Made by a program: the position numbers and the translations under genes. From Argopecten irradians (taxonomy: Eukaryota; Mollusca; Bivalvia; Pectinida; Pectinidae): a stretch of 64,000 bases of DNA. This document shows positions 23,201 through 37,700 of the stretch, in pieces; position 1 is the stretch's first letter, and every line of letters begins with the position of its first letter. The notes beneath the pieces are model-generated. The model saw only the letters and a program-made list of their open reading frames with translations, did not search any database and was not told where the DNA came from. The DNA lies in the NCBI RefSeq assembly GCF_041381155.1, contig NC_091144.1:34449262-34513261 (forward strand), read 5' to 3'.

Positions 23201-26200
23201 TTAATATTTATATATATAATGTCTGCGCTTATCATGCAAAGCAGTAGACGCTAATTCAGGATGTCAATTGCTTTCCCCCATATAGAGTTGAAGTTTCAAA
23301 TGAAATGGTCAGTTCCTACAGTTCTATGTAAATAATTATATATATATATATATGACTTACGGTGGTCCCGCTTCAGTGTAAAATGGGAGATGAAAAAGTG
23401 CGATGGGAAAGATTACGTCATTCCTCACAGGTGAATAATCTGACTCAACAGTGATTGGCGGGTTGATCCAGCTAAAAATAAACGTTAATGATACGAACAT
23501 TGTTTTTACAAATATTATGATGTAACATTTTTTTTTAAGATGCTACTCCGCCGACGAATGGTATTTTTCTCCATCAAATATATATATATCACTATATATC
23601 TCAATCACCTATATACACGATTAAACATCAGATATATTGTTCAAATGATGAGTATTATTTATGCTCTGTCGGCGGTGGAATATCTTTGAAATATATGTCA
23701 TAGTAATCGCTCCATGCAATATATCCTGAAAAATAAAAATAAATCACACCGGAAGTGACGTAATTGAAACTTACCTCGACCGATCTGGTACTTTGCTTAG
23801 AAGTGTCATCATTTGTTTTACCTGGAATTCCTGCCATCTCTGTACATTCACAAACCAATCGTCACCGACATCAAGCTAAAAAGAAATAAATGCATCATGA
23901 GTATTCAATCATCAAAGAACAATGGCACAAAGGAGAGCAAGGAGACAGAGAACGAGAACAAAAAAGTGAACAAGGTGAACGAGAACAGGATGAACGAGAA
24001 CAGGATGAACGAGAACAAGATGAACGTGGACAGGATGAACGAGAACAGGATGAACGAGAACAAGATGAACGAGAACAAGATGAACGAGAACAGGATGAAC
24101 GAGAACAAGATGAACGAACGTGAACAAGATGAACGTGAACAAGATGAACGTGAACAAGATGAACGTGAACAAGCTACATTGATAAGATAAACACGGAATA
24201 AAACAAACAATAACGTGAATAAGTGCACTAGAAATTGAAACAAGAAGGGTTAACTATTCAAATAAATTGATAAAAGAACAGATTAGTATGTTTGTAAGAC
24301 AGTCTAGCAATAGGTCTAGTCATGTTGGTGATAAACCACTAACTTACCTGTTCGTAAAATTTGTTCAGGAAATCAGATTTCAGAATATATTCTGGATAAC
24401 TAATTTTCTCCAACATCTCATCCAGCTACATGCAAATGAACAAATAAGATTCAAAAAATTATACAAAGTTTAGTTATATAGATATTGTTTGGCAGTCAAT
24501 GTCTTTTCGTGTATGTAGTAATGCCAATTATTTCAAAGCGATATTTGTTAAAATTATAAGAAAAAATCTAGTTTCATTTCGGATAATTTCATGTCTAAAT
24601 CTGTTCAATATATAAATGCATCAGAATGAAGCTGACATATGACTGATTATATTTCAAAAAATTAACACGTATGCTGAAATGTATCTTAATTCAGTCAATG
24701 CATTACCTTCTGAGAGGCCTCTTTCTTCGTAGATGGATCAAGCCATATTTTACGGAGAAGGTATCCTTTGAATGCAAGCTTTACGTCTTGTACAATCTGT
24801 TTGATCTGCAACGCGGTAAAATAAATCAATGTGATGGATCATAAGAACGTGTGCTTTCTATTAGTCATATCCAATAATAATGAATTTTCTTAGTTTTCAT
24901 ACTAAATCTGGCTTTCTGATTGACTAATGGTTTCTTCTTACCACTATGAAAAAAATATCTGAGAATAGCGTGAAAAACCGACGTTATCGTGACGTCACCA
25001 TGAATCACTGACGTTGCCTGTTGATTTAAAAATATAATCCTTTGAAAAACATGCGTTAAAACGTGTTTTATTTTATCAAATTGTCAGAAAAATTAATAAT
25101 AAATTTTGTTTGCAAACTAAAATTCTCACATAAGTTTGCAAACATTTTTTTTTTTGCTTACTCGATGTTATCAAAAACTTATTACCTCAATGCTTAATTA
25201 CAATGATGAATTATTAAAGAAAAAAAATGTCCGACCTACCTTATTGACTGTGGCGTGTTTACGTAGACCGTTGACGTACAGACCGCCAGTGACAAAGCCC
25301 AAAGCTTTGTTGGTGTAATGGACACAGCGTCTCCAATGTTCACCGTCTATTTCAAGTTCTGTTTTGGCAACAAATGAAAAAAAAATAATGTAATCTTGGT
25401 AACAGAAGCTAGGACGGGCCATCACATACAAACAGATAACAATTACTTTACATTTTTTTTTTTTTTTTTTTTTTGTGCATGTAAGTTTATTAATTAATCT
25501 TCACACAACAAAGTATTAACCCAAACGAGTCACATGCTTTGACGAAACAAAAAAAAAATTGCTTCCATAGCAACTGATGTAACCACTGCACTGCGCAACA
25601 GCTTATGATCAGTTGGGTTACACAAAAAGCATGATGGAAGGCTCAGATAAACTCCAGCACTTCTTTATGTTTTGACTTGGAACATTTGCTATGGATCCAA
25701 TGGTTAGCTGGTTTATATTCCGTCGACGGTTTGCCTTTATTGTTTTAACATCTCATTAACAGCCACGGTCATTTAAAAACAACCTCCACTGCATTCAAAT
25801 TGTTAGAGGTGGTGTTTTGAGAAGGTGTGGTATATAAATATGTTTCCTTGTCACGATGAAACTCTTGCCCACTTATGATGTTTCATATGCACCACGCCAC
25901 CAAAGACACCACCACCTGGTCACAGAAAATTACCAATATGCCATCCAGTCTTATCATGATGAACTTACTTGGGAGCAAAAACTTCCATTTGATAGAATCT
26001 GGTGTGTTTGCGCCAGTAGCGTTTCCTACATAGTGAAATTCGTGAATACTCAATTCTACACCAAAATTGCAGCAGTGCGAAGGAGATAGTATGGTAAGGA
26101 CGACGTTTACGAAAAGATGTCATATTTAGTCGCCTAACCATGACTTTACAAATTTTGTATCTTTCTAACTTATAGCTGTTCGCCATTTCCAGGGGTGAGA

Positions 26201-28690
26201 TAACTACCATCTCCACACCCCTGGAATATGTCATAGCGAAACTAAAGACAGGTCAGGAGAAAAAAACCAATCACATGCCTGCAGAGACTTGCTTTGAAGA
26301 CTTACAGAGAGCTATGCCAAAAAAACCCAATCACATGCCTGCAGAGACTTGCTTTGAAGACTTACAGAGAGCTATGCAAAAAAAACCCAATCACATGCCT
26401 GCAGAGACTTCTTTGAAGACTTAAAGAGAGCGATGCACAACTTCTAAGTCATACAATGTACCGAGATTCGATTCTTCTAATGCAATTCAAAGGCACAAAC
26501 TACCTGTTCATTTGATATCGCACACAGAGCCTTTTGTTTTGCTATGGCATAATCCAAGGGCGTAGATTTCGTAATTAATTGTAACCTCCAGGAAGATGGT
26601 TCATTACAATAATGAAATGAATATGAACGACAACGGATTATTAACAGGAATATGGCGGTTCAGAAGAGAAAGCGTCCTCAGCTTTGATGATATTATGATT
26701 GATTCCTAACAGAAAAGCCTCGTTATAAACTTACCAACAGCGTAGTCCAAGTCTGGCTCAAACGTGTCCGCTTCAAAGTAAGGCATCAGATGGCTGATGA
26801 GGTGTACCATAATATATCTCTCTAGTAGTCTGGAATGAGAGTAAAAATACTAGATGTACCATAATATATCTCTCTAGTAGTCTGGAATGAGAGTAATAAT
26901 ACTAGATGTACCATAATATATCTCTCTAGTAGTCTGCAATGAGAGTAATAATACTAGATGTACCATAATATATCTCTCTAGTAGTCTGGAATGAGAGTAA
27001 TAATACTAGATGTACCATAATATATCTCTCTAGTAGTCTGCAATGAGAGTAATAATACTAGATGTACCATAATATATCTCTCTAGTAGTCTGGAATGAGA
27101 GTAATAATACTAGATGTACTATAATATCTCTCTCTAGTGGTCTAAAACGAGAGTAATAATACTAGATATACCATGAGTATTCTTTATTTAAGTGAGTGAT
27201 CTATATTTGTAACTTGTATAAAGAAAATTCCCTGCTGTATGACTCGTTTAATATTTGCCAATTCTATTATGTGAAATTCGAGTACTGGATACAAATAAAA
27301 TATATATTTGTGTTATCCTGTCAATGTGCTGGGTTTTTGAAAATTATATTTATTAAACTCGCTTTATGTATCTAGATGACTACAATCTAAAATGGATGAT
27401 AAAGGGTATAAAACGACGTGTTGAACCTTAATGGACGACTCACTTATATTTAATGATATCCTTTTTATAGGTGTCTATGAGTTGACAGGTTTTCAGGAGG
27501 TTGTCTTTTCGCAGTAACACCACACTATCTGTGTTAGTGATAGACGTGGAATCTTGTGCAAGGACAGTCAGGTACAATGGCCATTCAATCTGAAACAATG
27601 GGTCAGGCAAACAAAGCTACAATGATGCATGCAGCAGTTGATAACAATGGGTTCGTGAGTAGTTACGTGCAAAGTTCTTCTAAAACATTATACTTTTTGT
27701 ATTTCTCTTTAGGTTATGAGTTAAAACCAAATTGGTAAAGCCGCTTGTGGTGTATGCAATTACCTGTTAACTAATTATTGTTTTGTATCTTTTGGTGGAT
27801 TTGAAGTAAAGTTTGGATACATACACATTTTTAATAAATTGTGCTTTGAGTTTTCTTGATGACTTTGGTATAAACTTTCAATCCCGAAAAAAAAGGAAAA
27901 CAAAAAATCTGTTGCGGAGAATAAATATTTAATTTTTCCAATAAAGACTGACAGAAAATTGACCGAAAGCAAAATGTAGGAATGTTTTTACGTTGTATAT
28001 GGAATATCTTCAAAGCTATTTTGTCTAAAACACATTGTCCACTAAAATGACTGCGGTAATAATGGATCGTATGTCTTTTGGTTTAATTCGATATGTCTAT
28101 CTATCATAAGTAATATTAACTTACCGTGCTGCATGCTATTTCTAGGTCGACTATCTTCATTGTCTCCGGCTTCAATTCATTATCATCATCAACGCTCTCC
28201 TCATATGTCTTTAATAATAGAAATTGACATAAGTAAACATCTATTGTTATAAATACCAATAGGAAATACATCGTGCCACATCTTAATCATCCTATCTAAT
28301 TTGGAGATTTTGTCGTAACATAAAATATCAAACACGTTAAAATTTGACTTTTAATGTTGATATGACTTCGTTATATATTGACCACCGCTTGCTGTATACC
28401 AATAAAAACTTCAGAAACAACGTTTGTTAGAACTCTACCTTTGTAAACGCCTTTTCGATTTCCAGCAATGCCTGAGCTACCTTCGGCGCCTCAGTATCAG
28501 ACATGTTCCAAATCACCTTTAAAATTCTGGTTGTTTCCTGGAGATAATTCTTCTCTACCTGTGAAGACGAAAATATTTTAGCATCACCTAATCACCCTAA
28601 ATAGATATACGAATGAAAGAAGGAAAGAAAGAAAGGAAGAAAGAAAGAAAGAAAGGAAGAAAAGAAAGAAAGAAAGAAAGATAGTTAGGA

Positions 28691-28757
<67 letters not shown>

Positions 28758-31700
28758 GAAGAAAGAAAGAGAGAGAAAGAAAGACCAGAAAAGGAAAGAA
28801 AGAAAGAAAGAAACTGGATCCTTAATGGAAAAACAAAACAGAAAGGGTAACTACAAATAAAGTATTAATCATTCTAGAAGGTAAGAAATTGCCAATATCA
28901 AAAGACGAAACATATAAAAATTGTAAAAACTACACACATCATCGCAAAGTATTAATTACAAGATAATGCAGACAAATTCATCAACAAAAATATTACACAA
29001 ATCACCCTAAAGTTCACCAAATATCCCCCAGTAATTAACACTACCTCTGATGAGTTCCACTTGAGGTACTGGACTTTATCTCTTGGCTGGTTAACGATTG
29101 CATAGCCAGCCTTCTTACTCCCTGGAGCCAGAGTGCTGTTCACGGTTTGGGCAGGTGTTGTGGACGGAACAGGAGGCTCCTCAACATGGAAGGGGTATTT
29201 ATGGTCGCCGACGGCAATCTACAGGTAAAATAAACATAGATGTAATCACAAAGGTGAATTTGACACTACTTATCAACTCTGGTACTGCTGAACATAGGTC
29301 TGCGGTTTTTCTCCGGGCACTCCTGCTTTCATTCACCTTTTACACACATGAAATGAAAATTCACTACCGGTTATATCTAGGTATTTTCCTTATTCACTGT
29401 TATCGTGATTATATGAAAATAGTTTTTCTTTGCAAATGTTATAACTTAATTCACTATTTTCCTTTGTATCGCTACCAAAACAATTCGGCTGAAATGTTGT
29501 TCTGGTTCTTAACAATTTCTTGTAAAAAGAAGTCATAGACATCTTATTTTTTCTTAAGTTAAAATTAATCAGATATAGAGGGAAATTACATCAGCGATGA
29601 CTGCTTCATTGGCAAGATGCTCAGTACACAGAGATAAAAACAAAACCCATAAAACATCATAAAATATAGTTTTGAAAATAATCATTACCTTGATGACATT
29701 TTTATCCGGATTGAGATCATCAGTGCCGACCAGAACAGAAAATAAGGGCCATGCATTGAGACTATGGACGGACTCCAGAAGGACACCAAGCGTCCCATTT
29801 GCTGCGTCGGTAATGTTTTTAACAAGGGTCCGAAAATCGTTGAGAGTCCGAAGACGGTTTAGTTTGCTCTCCGCCATACAACTCTCGTAAAACTGTTTGG
29901 TTTTCTTCTCAGATGACGTCACCATCGGTCTATCATCTGAAAGGTCAAACGTTAAAGGTCAAGATAAAGGTTTTTCTTCAACACGATTGTCAACACTTGC
30001 GACAGATGTTCATCAACCGGAACCATATAGAAATAAGCAGCATTTTTCATTCTTTCATTTTTTCATCAAATGGCTTAGCAATATCAATAGATATAAGAAA
30101 CATTTAACATCCTGATTTGGTAACATTATAAAATTCTTTTTAGCGATAATTTCAGTTTAAATAAGCGCGTACTGATGAACAGCCTTAATTTTGTAAACTG
30201 GTATTTCCTGTATTTTCAGTGTTAAAGCATCAAATTTCGCTTAATTCATATCCGCGCTAACAAATTATAATTTGCTGTTTTTCACATTTGCACTAATAAA
30301 AAATTAATTGTTTAACGTATGTTTACAGTATGTACTGTTGTCGTGTAACTTTATGATGATTTCAGAATATTTTATTTACAGATGTCAATGGCAATCGGAT
30401 TTGGGCAACAGGAACAGGCCTACACACGCATAGTTCGACAATAAAAGGGAGAAAACTCTAAATATCTTAACAATATAATACTGACCGAGTATTGCTTTGA
30501 TGCGATAGAGGTTTGTATAAGATAGCTGCTGGAACCTGTCCCACATGAGGTACCCTGGTGGTGCCGGGTTATTTTTCTCCCAGCCTCCACACGAGTACTG
30601 GTAGAAATTCTGACAAGGATCGGCACTTCTGTCCATTGAAGTTAGGACGGAACTGGATACTTCGATACAATCTTGTGTCTCGCATATTTCCTTCCCTGAA
30701 AGGAGATTTATTATATTAATACACATGTAAATATGTAAAACAAATGTAAATTTTTTTAGAGCCGAAGATGTTTTGGTGTTGAAGGATATTTTATTTTACT
30801 TTTCAGGACGATTAAATATTACCAAACAACAACCATCAACTGCTGATAATGAAACATGGCTTATGGAAAGATACGAGAGGTATAGCCATACTCCCTTTGC
30901 AACAAGATCTTAAAATAAAACATTATTTAATCAAACTAAGATTTAAATAAAATACTTTTACATAATCATAAGTTTTACTTATTTTTCCAGCAAGAAGCGA
31001 TAACGTTGGAAGGTTAACAAAAATTAAAACTTAAAATATGTAAAACGCTGAGTAAAGGATATGAAGTCTTAGAAATGGTCATTGTCGGGAGGGGCTATGC
31101 TTTCATCCGAGAGCCATTTTTTCTGACCTAGTTCCTCGCCTATTAGATAAGTCTCGAGTACAGTCGACATACATTGGCAATCACATGTGATTCTTTACCG
31201 AAATCATAAGTAACGTTAAGTTGGTATTTAATAGAAAACCTTTTTTATCTCGGGTTTATTTATTTATATTATTTTTCTTTGGAATAGGTAAAAGTAGTGA
31301 AAGCAAGAAACAGCAGAAACTGGAATAATACACGCATGACTGCTTTTAATAGTCAGGTCATTCTTTTGTAAAAGAAATGGTACATGCCATTTAGTAACCT
31401 CCAACACACGTTTGATTTGAAAGTGCATGAAAGTCAAACATGCAAGTGAATCAGACGCTACGTTTCCGGTCTGAATCATGGTGATCTTGATATCAAGAAT
31501 CAATTTAGAGTTCAGTTTCTGTGATATATCATTGTATTCAAATGCCTTCCGCAGTCGTTGCTATCGACCGTTTTAGCTTAATTACAGTCAAGTGCATGTA
31601 GGTGTAATTTCCCTTTCAGCACGTGCACGACAAGCGTAAAGATCTAACGTGAGGCTGGCATGTTGTCCAAGAGAAGGCGGCCAGACTCAGCAGAGGAAAA

Positions 31701-34700
31701 TTGCAAAGAGCTTTATGTATGGTCCTTGAGTCTGCGTCCAGGGTAGAAGAGCCGTTTAAAGGTGTATCATTACAGCGTCTGAGCCGCCAGGTAAATATAC
31801 TTCTAGACATTCGATAAATACACTAGGAATGGACACGTTGACTCAAGGGTGTTGACATAATGAATTGTTACAGAAACAAAACTACCACAGACCTAAAGAA
31901 AAAATCTGCTGATGGGATATACAAACGGTAAAAAGATACGATCGATAGTCCTAGCTTCCCTTCTTTTGACATTATAAGGCCATTCTATGCAAAGATTAGG
32001 GGAAAAACGAATTAAAGTAAATGTACTGGTACACGAAGGTGGCTGTCATTATTCATGGATTTTCTCTGGAAACTCCAAACTTCCAAACTCCCCATTTCCA
32101 GCACAACTCTTGTTTTAATATATATATATATATATATATATTCCTTGCTATTCCATGCCATTTTCTATACAAACACATTATCTAACCAAATCAAAACACT
32201 GAGTGAACTAAAGCTAGATATAGCCAAGCTATTGTTAATACGAATTGTTAAAAGCAGTTACAAGGATGAGAGAGCCAGGAACTCAGGCAGAGCTTCCTGG
32301 ACGAGTGTCGCTATAAAACCTTGGTGAAATCTTGGTTTTATTCCGGATGAGAGCCAAATGATAACAACTAAGCCGGTAGATAGTAAGCACAAACTAAGTT
32401 TAACGGTCAGATGAACAATAACGTTTCAAATACTTTAAATACAACTAGCAAGAGAAAGAGAATATAGGGTGTTCATTTATTTAGGTGGCATTTGTGGTTG
32501 TAGACAACAAAATGCTAAAATAAATTTTAAAAGGAAGTTGTATGTTTATAACCCTACCCTGAGGCGGTGTTTTTGATCCAAGGCATGCTGCAAGAACGAT
32601 GATTATGATGAGAGCGATGAGCGAGATAACAAAGAGGCATTTTTCAAGCACTGTCCGGCTCTTGATGCAATGAAGACGTGGTGAACAGTTACAATCATCG
32701 CTGTAATCCTCTAGGATATCGTCTTCTGAATCCGTCCGGTCGAACTTTGTCATCTAAAACAGAGAGAAAAATACCAGCATTTTAACCATTTTGTGCCAAT
32801 TTACAAACTTGTGTCAACTAATTCATCCCTGATATTTTAAAATGGATTGGTCCAAACCTAAAGTTTTTAGTGTCCAATGTGTTTACAGGGGTAAATATCT
32901 TAATGACATTATCAATGAAACACAGTGATCATTCACAAATTCATTTCTAAAGTATCATAGATTTTGATACATAATAATATATATGATAATGGTCACGAAC
33001 GAAGAGTAGAAGAAAAGATTTGTATGTATACAATATATGTCTTCCTCTCTATTCTCACATGCTATAGAAAATCGAAGAACATACCATTTGATAAATATAC
33101 TTATTATAAGCAGCATCATCTTCGAATGAAATAGTCATATGATGTGAACAATGATATGTTGAAAAATATATTTGCATAATAAAATAACAACCAGCTCTTA
33201 CAGGACTCGAAACCTTGAATACAATATACCTTGATTATGGGAATGTCCGTTACTGCAAACCACTCTATTTTTGCGTATGAATTATTTTGCATTTTTGTTA
33301 ATTTCAATATATTCAGGAATACTCTAATTCGTGAGCAAATATTGATAAGGATATTTGCATTTGTTGTACGCCTTATGCAATTATTCGCGAAGCATTTAAA
33401 TTAGTAAAAACCACGTTCTGATCAAACTAATGACATTACGTATGAATCGAATTCGGATGGTCCGTAGATTTTCGACATCACGAGTTTCGGCTGTATTTGA
33501 GTCCTGATATTACGGAAATATTTTTTTTATTTCGCGAAATTAAAGTGGTTTATAGTATATGATATGTTAATTGATGGTATGAATTAAACGGTTATGTTAA
33601 CGCATGCTCCGAATTCAATTTTATACCAGTTGTCAACACCCTTCAACCAACATGCACCCTACTGAATTTTCTACCATTATTTTCATAGATTCTGAACTAT
33701 ACTTTTCACTTTTACAAGATGCAGGAAATAATACCATTTTTTCTGGTCACTTTTGAATGCTTTCAATATTTTCAGGAAAAAAACCCACAGAAAAGACCAA
33801 GATTCATTTGCAACTTTAGTATACTTTGCAATAGATACATTCGTAAAGTCTAATATATTTTGTAAGCTCTGGATAAAAATAAAAAAGTAAAACATGAAGG
33901 ACTTGACATTTTCCTGTGTGGTTATTCTATATTTTGATGCATTATATGTGTATTATATAAATGGATTTTGTGAGTTGCTTTCAAAACAATAAATTTGTTC
34001 TCAATTAAATAAAGATTGCAGATAAATCAAACAGAACGTATACATTGTTGGAATGATTTTTCTGAAACAAAATAAACGGATTAGTACAACATATTGCGTT
34101 AAACCGGATCCAGGGTAATAATTACGTTAATAATAATCACTTTATGTTGCCATATTGATGCAGCTTACTGAGACTTTAACGAGAAGAGTTATTCGCTCTT
34201 ATAAAAATCATGATATTTTGCAACATTGACCATAAGATGACATGACCTTGCTTAACGAAAACATCAATTGTAATATTAAAGATAAACATTGATTTATACT
34301 TTAAATAATAATTTTGAGAAGGCAATTTTGACATTTTGGAATCACAAAACTTTTAGATGGTATGAAAAGGTGAAATGCATCATGGACAACAGGAAGTGAC
34401 GTACTATACTTCCGGTTAGGTGGGGTAATGTGCCTTGCTGGGACGTAACTACGTATACTTTACTGTTACCTCAAATAAATACGAATCACGGCTGTTTGTC
34501 TGATACCGCACCTAAAATGGAATGCAACACGATTGGTTGAAAATAGGTTGAATGTTGTAATATTGATCACTGTCAAGTCAGGAAAGTTCACACTAAATGC
34601 CCGATCTTCTAGGATTACCGTAAACAAGTCTCCGGACACTACTTAATATGCACATTATTCCAAGCCACAGTTTAGAAATGAATCCTAAAGATTTAAGAGA

Positions 34701-37700
34701 TGTTATTGACGGTCACCAGGATGTTTGAACAAATAACTATCACTACATGTTCTTGACCAATAGCCAGTTTGCTCAGCTTGCTTGATTCAAAAGAACAATA
34801 CTTTATGAAGTTAAGAGGAAATGTATCCACCAGAAAATGTGCAATAGAAGACTTGACCTTTCAATTTTTGACACTGACCCGTTAGTGCCAGGCTCAAGAT
34901 GAACAAATTTCCTCCCTAAGGTCATCACAGAATTTGTATCAGATAATAGCTAGAAAACTGTTAGATATTATTTTTGCAAAATGTTCTATGGCTGCAAAGC
35001 AGCAAGGTTGAATCTGATCAGCTTAAACAGTTTGATAACATATATATCTGCTTGAGGAATCATGTTATAATATTTGGGAACAATCCCCCAATTCCTTCCA
35101 CCAGAATTGTGCAAAAGATGCAGACGGACGGATGGACAACTTGGCATAAGAACGCTTGGTATGGAAACAAACGTAAAAAGTTCTCCTAATACGGAGCATC
35201 TATCCCACCTACAATACTGGCCAGAGCGGTTATTGGATTTATTGTTCTCTATGAAGACTGAAGTGGGCAAGCACAGAATATCTTACACCTTTTATTTCCT
35301 GAAACTATGATTAAATTCTCTACTAGCGGAATGTAGGTGCAAATCGCATTGCTGTTACATTTCTGCACACGAACATTAATTTACCCGACATTGACATCCA
35401 GTATTAGTTATCTTCTAATCAATGTTACATGTACTTGTTAATTATGTAACATTATTACGGTATCATACCCGTTCCTTTAGTACTAGTAGTTTGCTTCGTT
35501 TTTGACATATACTTAACTCCTGATAATAATTTTACTGTAACCAGTCAAAATCTATTCTTTACGTGTTTGTTGATAAGAAACACCACTTAAAGAGATAAAT
35601 GTATCACGGAGGCGAGAAAATTCAAATATTGGAAGAAATTTCTGTCAAAAAATGGAAATTTCCATAAAACCTTTCCATTAACAACCATCATGAATGCAAG
35701 TAACGGTTACATAACAGTCTAAATTCAGTTTTTGTCATTGAGGCGGATATTTTGCACCTATTTCTCTATTTTGATTATGGTTATGATGATAATTCACTTG
35801 AATCAGACCCTAGATACGTTTGCAAGATAGCTTTCGTAAGGTAATTTAGGTGGTGTATTTAATATCTAAAACGAGGAAAGTGTTAAAGAAATTGTCGTGA
35901 ACTGTTGTTCTCTTGCTGTTCTTTCCGAATAGCGTATCTGAACTAGAATTCTGCGATTATGATCATTGAGGCATCCAATAAAAGCATACAATTAATACAT
36001 AAAAATAATTATTATGAAACCATATTGCATTGCAAGAATCTCGTGAACATGTTTTTGTCTACAGTTGTTAACAGTTCTAAATTAACTATAGCATACAACT
36101 TAACTAAACACTCACGAATATTAAAGTTAAATGCCTTGAAAAAAATTCCCCTTACCAACGATAAAGAATATTCAATGAGACAAAACCCTAGGGGATCTGC
36201 CAATGTCAGAGACTGCTGTACAAACCTGCTTTGAATTAAGATGTGATTTCTCACCCATACGATAGACCATCGCCGCCTAATGAAGTTAAACGATATAATC
36301 CTTCGAAGCGCTGTTGCGAAAGTTCTTCAGAGAATGACCAGAGTTGAAATCTAAATAACCATTTAGACGCAGCACATACGTGTATATATATATGACATCA
36401 GAATGTCTGTTAGTGAATTTATGTTATAATCTTCACCTGCGTCTGATGTAGTTTTGCCGTTATTGACAGGAACATGGAAAGGAAATCCCGGACCTGATTG
36501 GTCACCTGGAGTTATTGATTTCACTCATCCCGCCAGGAAATTGAAGTCGAACTAGTACATACGAGGTATGATAAAGGATTTCATCGGTTCATAACACCAA
36601 AATGTATATTGGAGTTATACAGAGTGAACGTTATTGGTAAGCCTGGTGTTGGTAATCATTGAGGAATGTCTGCGATGGCGTATTGTTATTATAAATCTCT
36701 CTGCTACATGATGCAATCCTAGCAATAGATTATATATCAATAAAATAGCAATAAGAAATGTAATGAGATTAATACGGCAAAGTAAAAAATATCTATTAAA
36801 GTATTTGCAAAATATCGGTTATAGGCAATACTACACAAGTGACGCCCACCTTTATATGTTCATTCTGTAAAGTTTCAAATGTTCTACTAGTGATTTCAAT
36901 TTTAATTTCTTTATGTTAACATCTTAGTTTCTTTTCCGTATTTGCCGTAGTTCTATTTATCCAAAATTCTAAAATAAAAGAATAGAGCGTGGCCGTGTCT
37001 ATATCGGCTTGACTCTTATCCGACAGGTCAGACTGTACATACGGTGAAACCTCACGTACGACCACCTCAAAATTACGACCACCCCGCTATTCCGGACACT
37101 TGTTTTCAGTCCTAATTTTTTTTTCTCTGTGTATATCTGTATTGGTCGTTTCCGTATTACGGCTAAAATGCATAACATGGGTTTAGGGTTTTATTAGTTT
37201 AACGTCCTATTAACAGGCATGGTCATGTAAGGACGTGTCATGTTTGTTGGTAGAGGAACTCGAAGAAAAACAACCGACCAGCGATCACTACCTGGCAACT
37301 GCCCAGTGTGGAATTCAAAATCGCGACTCATGTATTACATATTATTTCTTTTTATTTTTATCCCTATACAACAGATTGAGGGGATATATAATCACTGATC
37401 ACTATTGCTATCTGACATTAAACTAGGTTTTATGCTCAGATGATGTAAGTCATAAAACCTGTTCTATCGAAAACGCTTCTGTGTATATTGTTTCTTAGGC
37501 TATTAAAATAAAATCAATCTATTTTCAGATGCAGCTTTTAAAACAAGAGCATTAATCAATTGGAATAATCGTCCACCTCATCACGCCTGCCCATTGTTAG
37601 GTAGGCGGGGAGGCTGTTGACGTTAATTACGAAATCAATACACCAGCAGCATGGATTACATAGGCTTAATCAGCCTTATTGGCCATCACACTTTCCACGC

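Noticed and set aside
23813..24243. Overlapping open frames of 77-125 codons on both strands
   Set aside because: They arise from the 15-bp minisatellite, occur in several frames at once and lie inside an M13 intron and its flanking exon.
32055..32327. 90-codon plus-strand frame with an IYIYIYIY stretch
   Set aside because: The run is a TA microsatellite within an M13 intron.
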